A stretch of DNA of 64,000 bases from Nitrospiraceae bacterium (GCA_919902505.1 CAKKRE010000046.1:41059-105058), one strand, 5' to 3'. Counted from the first letter of the stretch, positions 25,303-40,418 are shown. Notes: generated by a model from the sequence alone, not told the origin. Made by a program: numbers and translations.

Positions 25303-26499
25303 CTACAGCGTCACGCCTTTGATTCTCGCCACCTGCTGCACATCCTTGTCGCCGCGCCCGGAAAGGTTCACGATCAGGATGTGGCTCTTCTTCATTGTGG
25401 GCGCGCACTTCACCACCTCGGCGATGGCATGGGCACTTTCCAGCGCGGGCATGATCCCCTCCTCCCGCGCGAGCAGATCGAACGCCTCCAACGCCTCGTC
25501 ATCCGTGACCGACGTATACTGGGCACGATTCGTTTCTTTGTAGTAGCTGTGCTCCGGCCCCACGGCCGCATAGTCCAAACCTGCCGAGACGGAATGGGTG
25601 AGATTCACCTGCCCGTTCTCGTCCTGCAGCAGATAGGTCATGGTCCCTTGCAACACGCCGGGGCGACCGCCCGCAAATCGGGCCGCATGTTTGCCGCTCT
25701 CGACACCCAGCCCCCCGGCTTCCACTCCCACCATCCTGACCTTTTTATCCGGAACGAAGGCATGGAACAGCCCCATCGCATTACTGCCGCCGCCGACACA
25801 GGCAATCAGGCAATCGGGTAGGCGCCCTTCCGCTGCCAGAATCTGCTTGCGGGCTTCACGACCGATCACGGATTGAAAATCCCGGATCATCATCGGATAG
25901 GGATGCGCGCCGAGGACGGAACCCAACACATAATGAGTCGTCCGCACATTGGTCGTCCAATCCCGCATCGCTTCACTGATGGCATCCTTCAACGTCCGGC
26001 TGCCGGCATCCACGCCTGTGACCGTCGAACCCAGGAGTCGCATCCGAAAGACATTCAACGCCTGCCGCTGCATGTCTTCCGTGCCCATATAGATTTCACA
26101 TTCCAACCCGAACATGGCAGCCACGGTGGCCGTCGCCACTCCGTGCTGACCCGCGCCCGTTTCGGCAATCAGACGAGGCTTCTTCATCCGTCGCGCGAGC
26201 AGCGCCTGCCCGATCGCATTGTTGATCTTGTGGGCGCCGGTATGGCACAGGTCTTCGCGCTTGAGGTAAATCTTCGCGCCGCCCAATCGTTTCGTAAGAC
26301 GCTGGGCGAAATACAGCGGCGTCGGCCGCCCGACATATTCTTTCAAATAGTGCCTGAGTTCGGCTTGAAACCCCTTATCCCGGCGTGTGCGCTGGTACAC
26401 CTCTTCCAACTCCAGCAAGGCCGGCATGAGAGTTTCAGGGACATACCGTCCGCCGTACGGGCCGAACCGCCCATGTCGATCTGGTATCGCCATGTACAT
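25303..26499 (-). CDS. trpB: Tryptophan synthase beta chain
   Basis: A 398-aa PLP enzyme condensing indole with serine to tryptophan. The Schiff-base Lys is in the motif [11 protein letters not shown], with the phosphate-binding GGGSNAMG and the catalytic Glu segment [13 protein letters not shown]. It belongs to the TrpB1 class by length. It lies 41 bases after trpF. The stop codon abuts the palindrome. Confidence 0.97.
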   Translation of the reverse strand: MYMAIPDRHGRFGPYGGRYVPETLMPALLELEEVYQRTRRDKGFQAELRHYLKEYVGRPTPLYFAQRLTKRLGGAKIYLKREDLCHTGAHKINNAIGQALLARRMKKPRLIAETGAGQHGVATATVAAMFGLECEIYMGTEDMQRQALNVFRMRLLGSTVTGVDAGSRTLKDAISEAMRDWTTNVRTTHYVLGSVLGAHPYPMMIRDFQSVIGREARKQILAAEGRLPDCLIACVGGGSNAMGLFHAFVPDKKVRMVGVEAGGLGVESGKHAARFAGGRPGVLQGTMTYLLQDENGQVNLTHSVSAGLDYAAVGPEHSYYKETNRAQYTSVTDDEALEAFDLLAREEGIMPALESAHAIAEVVKCAPTMKKSHILIVNLSGRGDKDVQQVARIKGVTL

Positions 26500-26540
26500 T
26501 CCTTCAGCTAGTCGTGAAAAATGAAAGTATAGACGCTGAC

Positions 26541-27173
26541 CTAGCGCGAGACAAGCCTGACGGCCTGCACAAACGCCCGGACCTTGTCATGGTCCTTCCT
26601 GCCGGGCGACGCCTCGACTCCGCTGCTGACATCGACGCCGTAGGGCCGTACCTGCTCGATGGCTTGCGCGACGTTCTCCGGCGTCAATCCTCCGGCCAGC
26701 AGAATACGCGCCACCGCTGCCGCTTCAGCAGCCAGCGACCAATCGGCCACCTGCCCCGTGCCGCCATAGGCGTCGGGGGAAAAGGCATCGACTAGAAATC
26801 CCCGCACGCCGGCACGCCCTTGAAACTCAGCCAAGGCCAGAAACGAGCGCCGATCCCTAAGCCGAATCGCCTTCAGCACCGGCCGCCCCAGCATCTCGCA
26901 ATAGGCCGCCGTCTCATCCCCATGAAGCTGCGCAAGGGCAAGACCGCAACTGTCCATGATGTCCCGCACCACCTTGGCGTCCTCATTCACGAACACGCCG
27001 ATCGGCAACACAAACGGGGGCAGTTCCTTCACGATTGCCTTGACCACCGCCTGCTCCGCGCACCGAGGGCTCTTCTTATGAAACACGAACCCGACCGCAT
27101 CGGCACCGGCCTCCACCGCCACCGCCGCATCCTCGGCATTCGTCAGACCGCAGATCTTGACCTTCACAGCCAT
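26541..27173 (-). CDS. trpF: Phosphoribosylanthranilate isomerase
   Basis: A 210-aa (beta/alpha)8 enzyme that isomerises N-(5-phosphoribosyl)anthranilate. N-terminus [12 protein letters not shown] contains the general-base Cys; '[13 protein letters not shown]' supplies the general-acid Asp region, and '[10 protein letters not shown]' plus GVDVSSGVE bind phosphate. Standard length. It starts 4 bases after the stop of the small lipoprotein gene upstream. Confidence 0.95.
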   Translation of the reverse strand: MAVKVKICGLTNAEDAAVAVEAGADAVGFVFHKKSPRCAEQAVVKAIVKELPPFVLPIGVFVNEDAKVVRDIMDSCGLALAQLHGDETAAYCEMLGRPVLKAIRLRDRRSFLALAEFQGRAGVRGFLVDAFSPDAYGGTGQVADWSLAAEAAAVARILLAGGLTPENVAQAIEQVRPYGVDVSSGVEASPGRKDHDKVRAFVQAVRLVSR

Positions 27174-27177
27174 GGCG

Positions 27178-27492
27178 TCAGCAACTCTGCTTGCTCTTCT
27201 GCATGCCGTAGAACCCGCGATAGGACCATTGGCAGGCCTGCCCCTTGCCGTTAAACGTCAGGCCGATCAAGTCCTGCCGCCCGTCCTGCTGGGGAACAGA
27301 CCACTCGCACACTTCGCCGCCGTCCTTGAAGGAATGGCACCGGGTGGGAATGCCCATGTCCTTAATGCGGTCGTCTTTGCTGCTGCCCATCCAGGCATCC
27401 CACTTCGGGGAATATTCATGGATCTCCTGATTCATACAACCGGCCACGGTCAGCAGCGCCGCCATCACACCGAGAGAGAGTCGCGTCTTCAT
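27178..27492 (-). CDS. Small lipoprotein inside the trp operon
   Basis: A 104-aa lipoprotein: signal LGVMAALLTV and lipobox VAGC. The mature part has 'SPKWDAWMGSSKDDRIKDMGIPTRCHSFKDGGEVCEW' and two further cysteines at the C-terminus, suggesting one or two disulphides; the 'W.G...D.....G.P......dG..v.eW' layout resembles short outer-membrane lipoproteins that have a degenerate SmpA-like core. It overlaps trpC by 4 bases and sits 4 bases before trpF, so it is co-transcribed with tryptophan genes although its function looks unrelated. Confidence 0.8.
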   Translation of the reverse strand: MKTRLSLGVMAALLTVAGCMNQEIHEYSPKWDAWMGSSKDDRIKDMGIPTRCHSFKDGGEVCEWSVPQQDGRQDLIGLTFNGKGQACQWSYRGFYGMQKSKQSC

Positions 27493-28313
27493 GGCTTCTC
27501 CTTGTTGGATTCATCGCCCAGCAACTCACGAATCTTCACGCCGATATCCTGAGCCCGGATCAGCGACTCGCCGATCAGCATGGCATGGACGCCGGCCTCC
27601 ACCAACCGCGTGACATCCTCCCGCTTGTGAATCCCGCTTTCGCTCACGATCAGCTTGTCGCCGGGAATGCGCTTCGCCAACCGCAGGGTCACACCCAGAT
27701 CCGTCGAGAAGGTTTTGAGGTCACGATTGTTGATGCCGATCAGACGGACATCCGGGAGCCATTCCAACACGATATCGAGTTCACGCTCATGATGCGTCTC
27801 CACCAGCACATCGAGCGACAACTCTTTCGCCAGTGCGGAAAAGTCGATCAATTGGCGCTTTTCCAAACCGGCCACGATCAACAGGACCGCGTCTGCGCCA
27901 TAGGCCCTGGCTTCATAGAACTGAATATCCGCCACCATGAACTCTTTATTCAGCGCAGGCAGGCCGACTTTCCGCTTCACATCGGAGAGATACTCCAGGC
28001 TGCCCTGAAAAAAATCCTTGTCCGTCAGCACGGAGACAGCCGCGGCCCCATGCTCCCGATAGGCCTCGGCGATGGCCACCGGCTCGAAGCGCTGCTCGAA
28101 CTCCGGCCGCAACAGGCCGAGACTCGGAGAGGCTTTCTTGACCTCCGCGATGAGCGCGGGCCTGGTCGGAGTCCTGCGCGCGTCCAGGTTGACGGCAAAC
28201 CCCAGCGTCGGGCCGGCATCGCGAATTCTGGTTTTCAGATCCGCGAGATAGCCGCGGCTGTTCTTGTGGCGAATTTCCGCTTTTTTATGTTCGAGAATAC
28301 GATCGAGAATCAC
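27489..28313 (-). CDS. trpC: Indole-3-glycerol phosphate synthase
   Basis: A 274-aa TIM-barrel enzyme closing the indole ring. It starts at GTG 28313 (VILDRILEHKKAEIR), four bases after the trpD stop; the longer open frame overlaps trpD and adds non-homologous arginine-rich residues. Motifs: ALIAEVKKASPSLG (catalytic Lys), the Lys/Glu strands LNKEFMV and LVETHHE, IGINNRDLKTF, and IVSESGI. Overlaps the lipoprotein gene by 4 bases. Confidence 0.94.
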   Translation of the reverse strand: MILDRILEHKKAEIRHKNSRGYLADLKTRIRDAGPTLGFAVNLDARRTPTRPALIAEVKKASPSLGLLRPEFEQRFEPVAIAEAYREHGAAAVSVLTDKDFFQGSLEYLSDVKRKVGLPALNKEFMVADIQFYEARAYGADAVLLIVAGLEKRQLIDFSALAKELSLDVLVETHHERELDIVLEWLPDVRLIGINNRDLKTFSTDLGVTLRLAKRIPGDKLIVSESGIHKREDVTRLVEAGVHAMLIGESLIRAQDIGVKIRELLGDESNKEKP

Positions 28314-28317
28314 GATG

Positions 28318-29334
28318 TCACGATGCCTTCTTCGTAAATGCGATGAGCTGATCCAGTTTCTCCATCGCCGCACCCGAGTCGATCGTCTGCTGGGCGAGTT
28401 GGAACCCTTCCTGCAGCGTCTTCGCCTTGCGTCCCGCCACGAGCGCCGGCGCGGCATTCAGGCACACGATGTCGCGCTTTGGCCCTTTCCGTCCCCGGAA
28501 AATATCGCGCGTGATGGCGGCATTGTCTTCCGCACTCCCACCGACCAGTTCTTTCGGCCTGACGCGTGTGAGGCCGAATTCCGTCGGATCGATGGTATAA
28601 CTCGACACCACGCCGGCTTTGCCCTCTGAAATCCGGGTCCGGTCCGTGACGGTGATCTCATCCAATCCGTCCATGCCGTGCACGACAAAACAATGTTGCG
28701 CGCCCAGGTGGAGCAGCACCTTCGCCAACAACTCCGTCAAGCCGGCATCGAATACCCCGACGACCTGTATGCGGGCACCGGCCGGATTGGTCAGGGGGCC
28801 GAGAATATTCAACAGCGTCCGAATCCCCAGTTCCTGCCGCGGCTGGGCACAGTGTTTCATCGCACGATGATAGAGCGGCGCGAAGAGAAACCCGATCCCC
28901 ACCTCGTTCACACAATCGGCGACCCGCTCAGGCGGCAAATCGATCGCCACACCCAGCGCCGCCAACACATCGGCGCTGCCGGACTTGGACGACACCGACC
29001 GGTTGCCGTGTTTGGCGACCGTCAGGCCGGCCCCCGCCACAACGAATGCCGCCGTGGTCGAAATATTGAAGGTATGAGCCCGATCTCCGCCGGTCCCGCA
29101 GGTATCCACCACCTGGGAATCCCGCACCCGGATTTTGGTCGCGCGGGCCCGCATGGCCTGGACGGAGCCGGCGATCTCCGCCACGGTCTCCCCCTTCATC
29201 CGAAGCCCCATGAGATACCCGGCGATCTGGGCGGAGGTCGCCGCGCCGTCCATGATCTCGCCCATCACGGTCTCAGCCTCTTGTTCGGTGAGGTCCGACC
29301 GTTCGGCCAATGTATTGATTGCGTCTTTGATCAT
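28318..29334 (-). CDS. trpD: Anthranilate phosphoribosyltransferase
   Basis: A 338-aa enzyme transferring the phosphoribosyl group of PRPP to anthranilate. The glycine-rich PRPP/anthranilate site VDTCGTGGDRAHTFNIST and KHGNRSVSSKSGSADVLAALG are intact, as is the metal-binding region DGLDEIT. Length is standard. No strong ribosome site precedes the ATG at 29334; the 86-base gap to trpG holds a small inverted repeat (CAGTCGG/CCGACTG). Confidence 0.95.
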   Translation of the reverse strand: MIKDAINTLAERSDLTEQEAETVMGEIMDGAATSAQIAGYLMGLRMKGETVAEIAGSVQAMRARATKIRVRDSQVVDTCGTGGDRAHTFNISTTAAFVVAGAGLTVAKHGNRSVSSKSGSADVLAALGVAIDLPPERVADCVNEVGIGFLFAPLYHRAMKHCAQPRQELGIRTLLNILGPLTNPAGARIQVVGVFDAGLTELLAKVLLHLGAQHCFVVHGMDGLDEITVTDRTRISEGKAGVVSSYTIDPTEFGLTRVRPKELVGGSAEDNAAITRDIFRGRKGPKRDIVCLNAAPALVAGRKAKTLQEGFQLAQQTIDSGAAMEKLDQLIAFTKKAS

Positions 29335-29420
29335 GAGGGGCGCGATCAGCGATCCGCTGCCGGCAATCAGTCGGAAGGCCTCGGAGAGAGCACTGATTGC
29401 TGATGGCCGACTGCTGTGGA

Positions 29421-29984
29421 CTAGAGTTTCAAGAAATTTCTGAGCAGCTCCTTACCGGCGGTGGTGAGAATCGACTCCGGATGGAATTGCACCCCTTCGA
29501 TGCCCAGCGTCTTGTGACGCATCCCCATGATCTCGCCTTCGGCGGTCTCGGCGCTGATCTCAAAACAGTCCGGGAGATTCTTGCGGTTCACAATGAGCGA
29601 ATGGTAGCGAGTGGCCTCGAACGGGTTCGGCAGATTGCGAAAGATCGTGCGACCGTCGTGGCGAACCATAGACGTCTTGCCGTGCATGAGACGCTCGGCG
29701 CGGATCACTTCGCCGCCGAACGCAACCGCCAGCGATTGGTGACCGAGACAGACGCCCAGCAACGGCAATTTGCCGCCGAAATACCGAATCGCCTCCACCG
29801 AGATTCCCGCCTCGTTCGGCGTGCAGGGGCCGGGCGAAATGACGAGCCGGCGCGGCTTCAACGCTTCGATTTCCTGGATGGAGATCTTGTCGTTCCTGTA
29901 GACCACGACATCTTCCCCCAACTCGCCGAAATATTGCACGAGGTTGTAGGTGAAGGAATCGTAATTGTCGATCATTAACAACAT
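29421..29984 (-). CDS. trpG: Anthranilate synthase glutamine amidotransferase component
   Basis: A 187-aa class I glutamine amidotransferase that supplies ammonia to TrpE. Catalytic Cys in [10 protein letters not shown] and His-Glu pair in GVQFHPES; oxyanion strand [12 protein letters not shown]. Sequences of this type can also serve 4-amino-4-deoxychorismate synthesis (PabA), so it may be shared. A hairpin repeat occupies most of the gap upstream. Confidence 0.94.
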   Translation of the reverse strand: MLLMIDNYDSFTYNLVQYFGELGEDVVVYRNDKISIQEIEALKPRRLVISPGPCTPNEAGISVEAIRYFGGKLPLLGVCLGHQSLAVAFGGEVIRAERLMHGKTSMVRHDGRTIFRNLPNPFEATRYHSLIVNRKNLPDCFEISAETAEGEIMGMRHKTLGIEGVQFHPESILTTAGKELLRNFLKL

Positions 29985-29994
29985 ATGAATACTC

Positions 29995-30072
29995 GGAGCT
30001 TATGGCAGATGGCTTATAGAACGGACAAGAAGTTCTCTTCCTATCAGCTCTATGCTATTCGCCATACGCTCC
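29995..30072. repeat. Palindromic repeat between trpE and trpG, copy 2
   Basis: Left arm GGAGCTTATGGCAGATGGC (29995-30013) pairs with right arm GCTATTCGCCATACGCTCC (30054-30072) at about 16 of 19 positions. The right arm is shared with the repeat in the prfB-lysS gap. The hairpin lies 4 bases after the trpE stop and ends about 10 bases before the trpG start on the minus strand, close enough to affect trpG ribosome loading. Confidence 0.7.
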
Positions 30073-30076
30073 GCTC

Positions 30077-31573
30077 CTATTCCAGCCCCTGCTCGGCGAG
30101 TTCGATGGCCTTCATCATCGCCCGCGCCTTGTTGCAGGTTTCTTCGTATTCATGTTCAGGAATCGAATCGGCGACGATACCGGCTCCCGCCTGAATATAG
30201 GCCTGCCGCCCCTTGATCACGACGGTCCGGATGTTGATGCACATGTCCATGTTGCCGGAAAATCCGAAATAACCCACCGCGCCCGCGTAAGGACCACGGC
30301 GCGTCGATTCCAACTCCTCGATGATTTCCATCGCGCGAATCTTCGGCGCGCCGGACACGGTCCCCGCCGGGAAACAGGCCCGCATGACGTCGTACACCGA
30401 TTTGCCCTTTTCCAACTGGCCGGTCACCTGCGACACGATATGCATGACGTGGGAATACCGCTCGACCTGCATCAGCGACTCGACTTTCACCGAGCCGCGT
30501 GCCGCGACCCGGCCCACGTCGTTCCGGCCCAGATCCACGAGCATCACATGTTCGGCCCGCTCCTTTTCGTCTGCCAACAAATGCCGCCCGAGTTCCTGAT
30601 CCTCTTCAGGGGTCTGCCCGCGACGACGCGTCCCGGCAATGGGGCGCAACGAAATCTGGCCGTCTTCGCACCGCACCAGGGTCTCCGGCGAGGACCCCAC
30701 CAACTCCACGCCGGCCACACGCAGGTAATACATGTAGGGCGAGGGATTGATGACTCGGAGGGCACGATAGAGCTGAAACGGCGTTGTGTGGATTTGCGTT
30801 TCCCATCGTTGAGACAAGACGGCCTGCACGATATCTCCCGAGCGGATGTACTCCTTGGTCCGCGTGACCATCTTCTCGAAATCGGCCTTGTTCATATTGG
30901 ACGTAAAGGTGATCGGCTTCCGGCGGCGTTTCTGGCGTGGTTGCCGCACCGGACGCTTCAACCGCGCGATCATCTTTTCGATCCGCGCCGTCGCATGGCG
31001 ATAGGCGTCACGGATGTCCCGTTCCTTGGTCGATTCCAGGTAGGCGTTCGCGACCACTTTGATTTTCTGCGACACGTTGTCGAAGATCAGCAGCGTGTCG
31101 GTGAGCAGAAAGGCGAAGTCCGGCATCCCGAGGCTGTCCTTGCGCAGAGCCGGCAGCTCCTCGAACGTGCGCACCATGTCGTAGCTGAAATAGCCGACGG
31201 CGCCGCCCACGAACCGGGGCAGGCCCGGCACCGTCACCGGACGATATTCTTCCATCAATTCGCGCAACCGCTCCAGCGGATTGCCGCGGCTCTGAATCCG
31301 CAGGGTCTTCTTCCCTCGGGTCAACACCAGATCGCCCTTCTCCTCCCGGATCACCGCCGAGGAGCCGCTTCCCAGGAACGAATACCGCGCCCAATTTTCA
31401 CCGCCGGCCACACTCTCCAGCAGATAGGCCGTCGGCCCATGGTCGATCTTGGCAAACGCCGACACCGGCGTCTCATAGTCCGCCAGAATCTCCCGATAGA
31501 GCGGAATCAGATTGCCTTCCGCCGCCAGGGCTCGAAACTCATCCAGGGTGAGAGAGTATTGCTGTCTGCTCAT
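30077..31573 (-). CDS. trpE: Anthranilate synthase component I
   Basis: A 498-aa chorismate-utilising enzyme making anthranilate with TrpG. The N-terminal LLES element (YLLESV) belongs to the tryptophan feedback site. The catalytic domain has PIAGTRRRGQTPEED, DLGRNDVGRV, FPAGTVSGAPK and the C-terminal QAGAGIVADS. I chose ATG 31573; a GTG at 31594 overlapping the upstream stop codon is an alternative. It is the first biosynthetic gene of the operon. Confidence 0.95.
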   Translation of the reverse strand: MSRQQYSLTLDEFRALAAEGNLIPLYREILADYETPVSAFAKIDHGPTAYLLESVAGGENWARYSFLGSGSSAVIREEKGDLVLTRGKKTLRIQSRGNPLERLRELMEEYRPVTVPGLPRFVGGAVGYFSYDMVRTFEELPALRKDSLGMPDFAFLLTDTLLIFDNVSQKIKVVANAYLESTKERDIRDAYRHATARIEKMIARLKRPVRQPRQKRRRKPITFTSNMNKADFEKMVTRTKEYIRSGDIVQAVLSQRWETQIHTTPFQLYRALRVINPSPYMYYLRVAGVELVGSSPETLVRCEDGQISLRPIAGTRRRGQTPEEDQELGRHLLADEKERAEHVMLVDLGRNDVGRVAARGSVKVESLMQVERYSHVMHIVSQVTGQLEKGKSVYDVMRACFPAGTVSGAPKIRAMEIIEELESTRRGPYAGAVGYFGFSGNMDMCINIRTVVIKGRQAYIQAGAGIVADSIPEHEYEETCNKARAMMKAIELAEQGLE

Positions 31574-31593
31574 ACAACACGACGATCGCGACA

Positions 31594-32292
31594 CTAGGGC
31601 CGGCTGACAATCAACTTCTGCCCGACCACCACCGTGTTATTGTCCAAATTGTTCCACTTCCGCAATTGATCCACACCGACGTGGTACTTCTGCCCGATGC
31701 GATAGAGGGTTTCACCGGAACGCACCGTGTGGGTGTTGCCGGTTGCCGATGCCGACAATGCACCGAGGGCATCCACTGCCGCCTGCTCGTGACCGAATGT
31801 ATCCTTGGCCGCGTCCTTCGCCGACTCCAGGCTCAACTCCGACGACACATCCGTCTTCAGCGCCTCATCGACGGCAGCCGTAACGTCTTTCTTCGGCGCG
31901 GACGCTGCCTTCTTGGCCTTGGATGGAATCGTCGTCAGGCGCTTCATGTCTTCATGCGCCCGCTTCTCCAACAGGCTGGCTTCCTTCATCGCCTGAGCCT
32001 CTTCCTGAATCTGCGCCGCCTGCTGACGCACCGCTTCCACCTGAGCGCCGAGTTCGCGATTACGCGCCTCATACTCGCTCAGTTCGCGCTTGCTTCGTTT
32101 CACTTCGCTGTCCAATTCGGCGCTTCGCTTTTCTTCCTGCGCCAGGAGCCGCTGGAAGTTCAGGCTGCGCGCTTTCTCGGCTTCGTACTTCTCCGACATC
32201 ACGCATCCGCCCACATTCAGGCCGCTCAATACGAGCAACCCGATCGGAACTATTACCGCGCGTCTCATCCGTGAGTTTCGCTGACTCATCAT
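31594..32292 (-). CDS. LysM lipoprotein with coiled coil
   Basis: A 232-aa lipoprotein: signal VIVPIGLLVLSGLNV, lipobox GGC, then a long coiled coil (about 35-110, heptads rich in Glu/Lys/Gln/Ala), an Ala/Lys linker, and one LysM domain at the C-terminus (HTVRSGETLYRIGQKYHVGV ... WNNLDNNTVVVGQKLIV). The layout suggests an outer-membrane-anchored rod reaching peptidoglycan. Its GAAGGAG ribosome site favours ATG 32289 or 32292. Its stop touches the alternative trpE start, so it probably heads the trp transcript. Confidence 0.9.
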   Translation of the reverse strand: MMSQRNSRMRRAVIVPIGLLVLSGLNVGGCVMSEKYEAEKARSLNFQRLLAQEEKRSAELDSEVKRSKRELSEYEARNRELGAQVEAVRQQAAQIQEEAQAMKEASLLEKRAHEDMKRLTTIPSKAKKAASAPKKDVTAAVDEALKTDVSSELSLESAKDAAKDTFGHEQAAVDALGALSASATGNTHTVRSGETLYRIGQKYHVGVDQLRKWNNLDNNTVVVGQKLIVSRP

Positions 32293-32530
32293 ATCGCTCC
32301 TTCGTTGCGCCTTCTCCAGGGGAGGCTTTCGAGTGCCATCAAGGTAACCCGCTCATGGCGCATCCGCTTCCGATTCGCAGCCTTCGAAAGTGGGTAGAAT
32401 ACGGTCCAAGGCAGCGAAAGTCAAAGTGAAATGGGCGGCTCAGACGTTTGACCCTCTCCCCACCCCTATGCTACCGTTCGCACGAGATTGCTGTTCCGCC
32501 TATTCTATCCAATGGCCGGCACGAAAGACC

Positions 32531-33483
32531 ATGTCACCCAGCACACAACCGGGCACCTCCCGCACCGTCACCATCGAAGGCATTACGCTGCACCTGGCTC
32601 AACCCATGACGATGGGCCAGGAATGGATTGGGAACCGGGAGATTCTGAAACAGTTACTGGCCTGCTGGCTGGTGATCGACGAGCGTGACCTGCCGCTGTC
32701 TCCCCGCATCACCGGCCAACCGGGGATCGGCAAGACCACCCTGGCGATGGCTGGGGCCCGCGAACGCAAGCAGGATCTCTACGTGTTCCAGTGCACCGCC
32801 GATACCCGCCCGGAAGATCTCCTGATCACTCCGGTCCTGGCAGAATCCGGCACCATCAGTTACCACGCCTCACCGCTGATTACCGCAGTGCTCACGGGCA
32901 GCATCTGCGTGCTGGACGAAGGCAACCGCATGAACGAAAAGAGCTGGGCCTCGCTGGCTCCGCTTCTGGATCACCGGCGCTGCGTGGAATCCATCATTGC
33001 CGGCATTTTAATCAACGCCCATGCCGATTTCCGTTGCTGCGTAACCATGAACGAAGACGCCTCCACCTACGAGGTGCCAGACTATATTCTCTCGCGCTTG
33101 CAGCCGACGCTGGGCATGGGGTTCCCTGCGCGCGAGGACGAATTGGCGATCCTCCGGTATCATCTGCCCTTCGCCCCGGCGGAGATGCTGGCCATGACGG
33201 TCGAGTTTCTCCAGGAGGCCCACCAGCTCAATCTGGAATATTCCGTGCGCGACGGTATTCATCTGCTCCAATATGCGTTGAAGCGTCGCGCACAGGATCC
33301 AGCGCACCCGTTATCCGCCGATGCCGCCTGGCGGGAATCGCTGATCAAAGTCCTCGGCGAAGAAGCGCTCGACCTGCCGACTCAGTCACGCCGGCGGAAA
33401 CGCGCCCTGGGCGACCAGGCGCTGCCGCAGGGCCTCGGCGATTTCTTTTTCGAAAGCGACGACCCCCTACATCCCGGCCGATA

Positions 33484-33484
<1 letters not shown>
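32531..33484 (+). CDS. MoxR-type AAA ATPase
   Basis: A 317-aa AAA+ ATPase of the MoxR/CbbQ/NorQ group. Walker [12 protein letters not shown], Walker B '[24 protein letters not shown]', sensor 1 '[11 protein letters not shown]' and sensor 2 region 'FVQEA-like' helical tail are present. Such ATPases act as remodelling chaperones for a partner, often a VWA protein. No VWA gene is next door; instead a 632-aa protein overlaps its stop (TAATG). ATG 32531 gives a normal N-terminus; no strong ribosome site. Confidence 0.87.
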
Positions 33485-38690
<5,206 letters not shown>

Positions 38691-38957
38691 AAGACCTATC
38701 GAAGTTAGAGGTGCAGACTCACGTTGAAGGAGTGAATGGTGGAACCTTGGATCAGTCCGAAGCCCTGGGTTCGAACTGCAAGACTTGCCCTCTGTCGTGA
38801 GAAGACGACCAGACCGGGTCCTCTCGGGTCACTTTCATCCATCGCGTATTACAATTAGCACAGGCGGACAGGCGCATCAAGCATTACAACACTTCCATGC
38901 CGAGCACAATTAATCAGCATATCAGTCATTTAGACTATTTGCCATGCTCCCGCACCC

Positions 38958-39665
38958 TCAAGGATTCCCCGTAGTCGCCGCCGGCGCATCGTCGCGCACG
39001 ATGAATGGATCGGTCTCCAGTGCTCGTCTCAGATGCGCGGCGGCCTGCTCGGCTGCGGCCTCCGTTTGAAATTGTCCCGCATACACCCGATACCGGCGAC
39101 CATCCGGAAGATCGATGCCGACGATCTTTGAACCAGGATAGGCACTCCTCAACCGTTCGACCAAAGCTCGCGCGTTTGCCGGATCGGCAAAGGAACCGAC
39201 CTGCACACGCAACACCCCCATCCCCCCGGCTCGTCCCTCGTAACCGATCACCCGGAGTTCGATCTCATCGGTGCCGCGCCCGACCATCCCGACCGCCTGG
39301 GCTCCGGCTAGAGACAGATCCAGAATTCTCCCGCGCGCGAACGGCCCCCGATCGTTGATCCGCACGGTCACCTGCCGGCCGGTGCTCAGGGATCGCACGA
39401 CCGCCACCGATCCCAGCGGCAATGTCCGGTGCGCCGCCGTCAATTTGTGCATGTCGTAGATTTCACCGTTCGCCGTGCGGTTGCCGTGGAAGCCCGGTCC
39501 ATACCAGGACGCGCTGCCCCGTTCGATAAATCCCAACGGATAGCCGGGCGGATACGACGGACGCGCCGGACTCCAGCCGGAGCACCCGCTGAGCCATGTG
39601 GTGAGGAAAAAAGCGAACAGGGGGAGAAGAAGACGGCTGGTGCTTGTCTTCTTCTCCCCCGGCAT
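38958..39665 (-). CDS. rlpA: RlpA-like septal lipoprotein with SPOR domain
   Basis: A 235-aa lipoprotein: basic n-region, LLLPLFAFFLTTW and lipobox LSGC. A double-psi beta-barrel RlpA domain follows ('GSASWYGPGFHGNRTANGEIYDM', 'VTVRINDRGPFARGRILDLS'), with the conserved His, Asp of lytic transglycosylase RlpA. A C-terminal SPOR domain ('LRVQVGSFADPANARALVERL ... YRVYAGQFQTEAAA') binds denuded septal glycan. The start was moved from 39788 to ATG 39665 to give a proper signal peptide. It lies 8 bases after the ACT gene. Confidence 0.93.
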   Translation of the reverse strand: MPGEKKTSTSRLLLPLFAFFLTTWLSGCSGWSPARPSYPPGYPLGFIERGSASWYGPGFHGNRTANGEIYDMHKLTAAHRTLPLGSVAVVRSLSTGRQVTVRINDRGPFARGRILDLSLAGAQAVGMVGRGTDEIELRVIGYEGRAGGMGVLRVQVGSFADPANARALVERLRSAYPGSKIVGIDLPDGRRYRVYAGQFQTEAAAEQAAAHLRRALETDPFIVRDDAPAATTGNP

Positions 39666-39673
39666 ACGTCGGA

Positions 39674-40084
39674 TTAGAATTCGTCGAGTGAATGGGTGCG
39701 CAGCACCCCGAGGGCTTTGGTCGTGTTCGAAACGGTCAGAACCACGATCGCGCGTTTGCCTTCCCGCGACGGGGTGCAATAGCCGCACTTCACGTTGATG
39801 CGAGCCCTGGTGAGCGAATCGGCCACTTGTTTCAAGGCGCCGGGCTTATTCTCCAGACTCAAAATCAGGGCGGTCTCTTCACGGAACTTGATCTTGGATT
39901 TTCTGAGCGCAATACGAGCCGCATCCACATCCGCCACGATCAACCGCAGCTTCCCGGGGCCGGTGACCTCGGGCGCAGAGAACGCCTTGATGTTGACTCC
40001 CGCAGCCCCGAGCACGGCCGCCACTTCAGCCAGCACTCCAGGCTTACTCTGTCCACTCACCACAAATTGCGTCGTTGTCGGCAT
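39674..40084 (-). CDS. Double ACT-domain protein
   Basis: A 136-aa protein made of two ACT domains: 'FVVSGQSKPGVLAEVAAVLGAAGVNIKAF' at residues 7-36 and 'ILSLENKPGALKQVADSLTRARINVKCGYC' at about 73-102. The 'PG.L..v...L...gvNi' pattern is diagnostic. ACT domains bind amino acids; free-standing tandem ACT proteins of this size are predicted regulators. It is co-directional with the cupin and rlpA. Ligand not identifiable. Confidence 0.9.
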   Translation of the reverse strand: MPTTTQFVVSGQSKPGVLAEVAAVLGAAGVNIKAFSAPEVTGPGKLRLIVADVDAARIALRKSKIKFREETALILSLENKPGALKQVADSLTRARINVKCGYCTPSREGKRAIVVLTVSNTTKALGVLRTHSLDEF

Positions 40085-40123
40085 GGGCTCCTCTCCCTCT
40101 GCTGAGTCAGTTCGTCTCGGATG

Positions 40124-40402
40124 TTAGCGACTGTATCCATACAGCCACTTCACGCTGGTGCCGCCGATGTTTCTGACGGTATGGGACACTCCGGCCGGAA
40201 TCAGGATCTCCTCGCCCGGTTCTGGCCGGACACACCGGCCCCCGAACTCCAGTTCCAACCGGCCCTCGACCGGCATCACCAACTCGTCGGTCGCGTGGCG
40301 GTAATCCTCCCACACTTGCCCGGGCGGATCAACCCAAAGATCACAACTGAAGCCCCTCGCCCGCCATTCCCTCGCGACTGCCTGCTGATCGACCGTGACC
40401 AT
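40124..40402 (-). CDS. Small cupin-domain protein
   Basis: A 92-aa single cupin. Motif 1 'TDELVMPVEGRLELEFGG' and motif 2 'PGEEILIPAGVSHTVRNIG' are present, with the metal-ligand His of motif 2 (GVSHTV) intact and a His earlier (YRHATDE). The start at ATG 40402 has GGAG 6 bases upstream. It lies 16 bases after the FBP aldolase/phosphatase gene on the same strand. Substrate unknown. Confidence 0.88.
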   Translation of the reverse strand: MVTVDQQAVAREWRARGFSCDLWVDPPGQVWEDYRHATDELVMPVEGRLELEFGGRCVRPEPGEEILIPAGVSHTVRNIGGTSVKWLYGYSR

Positions 40403-40418
40403 AGTTCTCCGCAACCAG

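Noticed and set aside
30152..31597. 481-aa plus-strand frame opposite trpE
   Set aside because: Antisense shadow of trpE; no start signal and His/Arg-rich nonsense composition.
38780..38810. GGTTCGAACT resembling a tRNA T-loop
   Set aside because: No matching acceptor, D or anticodon arms could be built around it.
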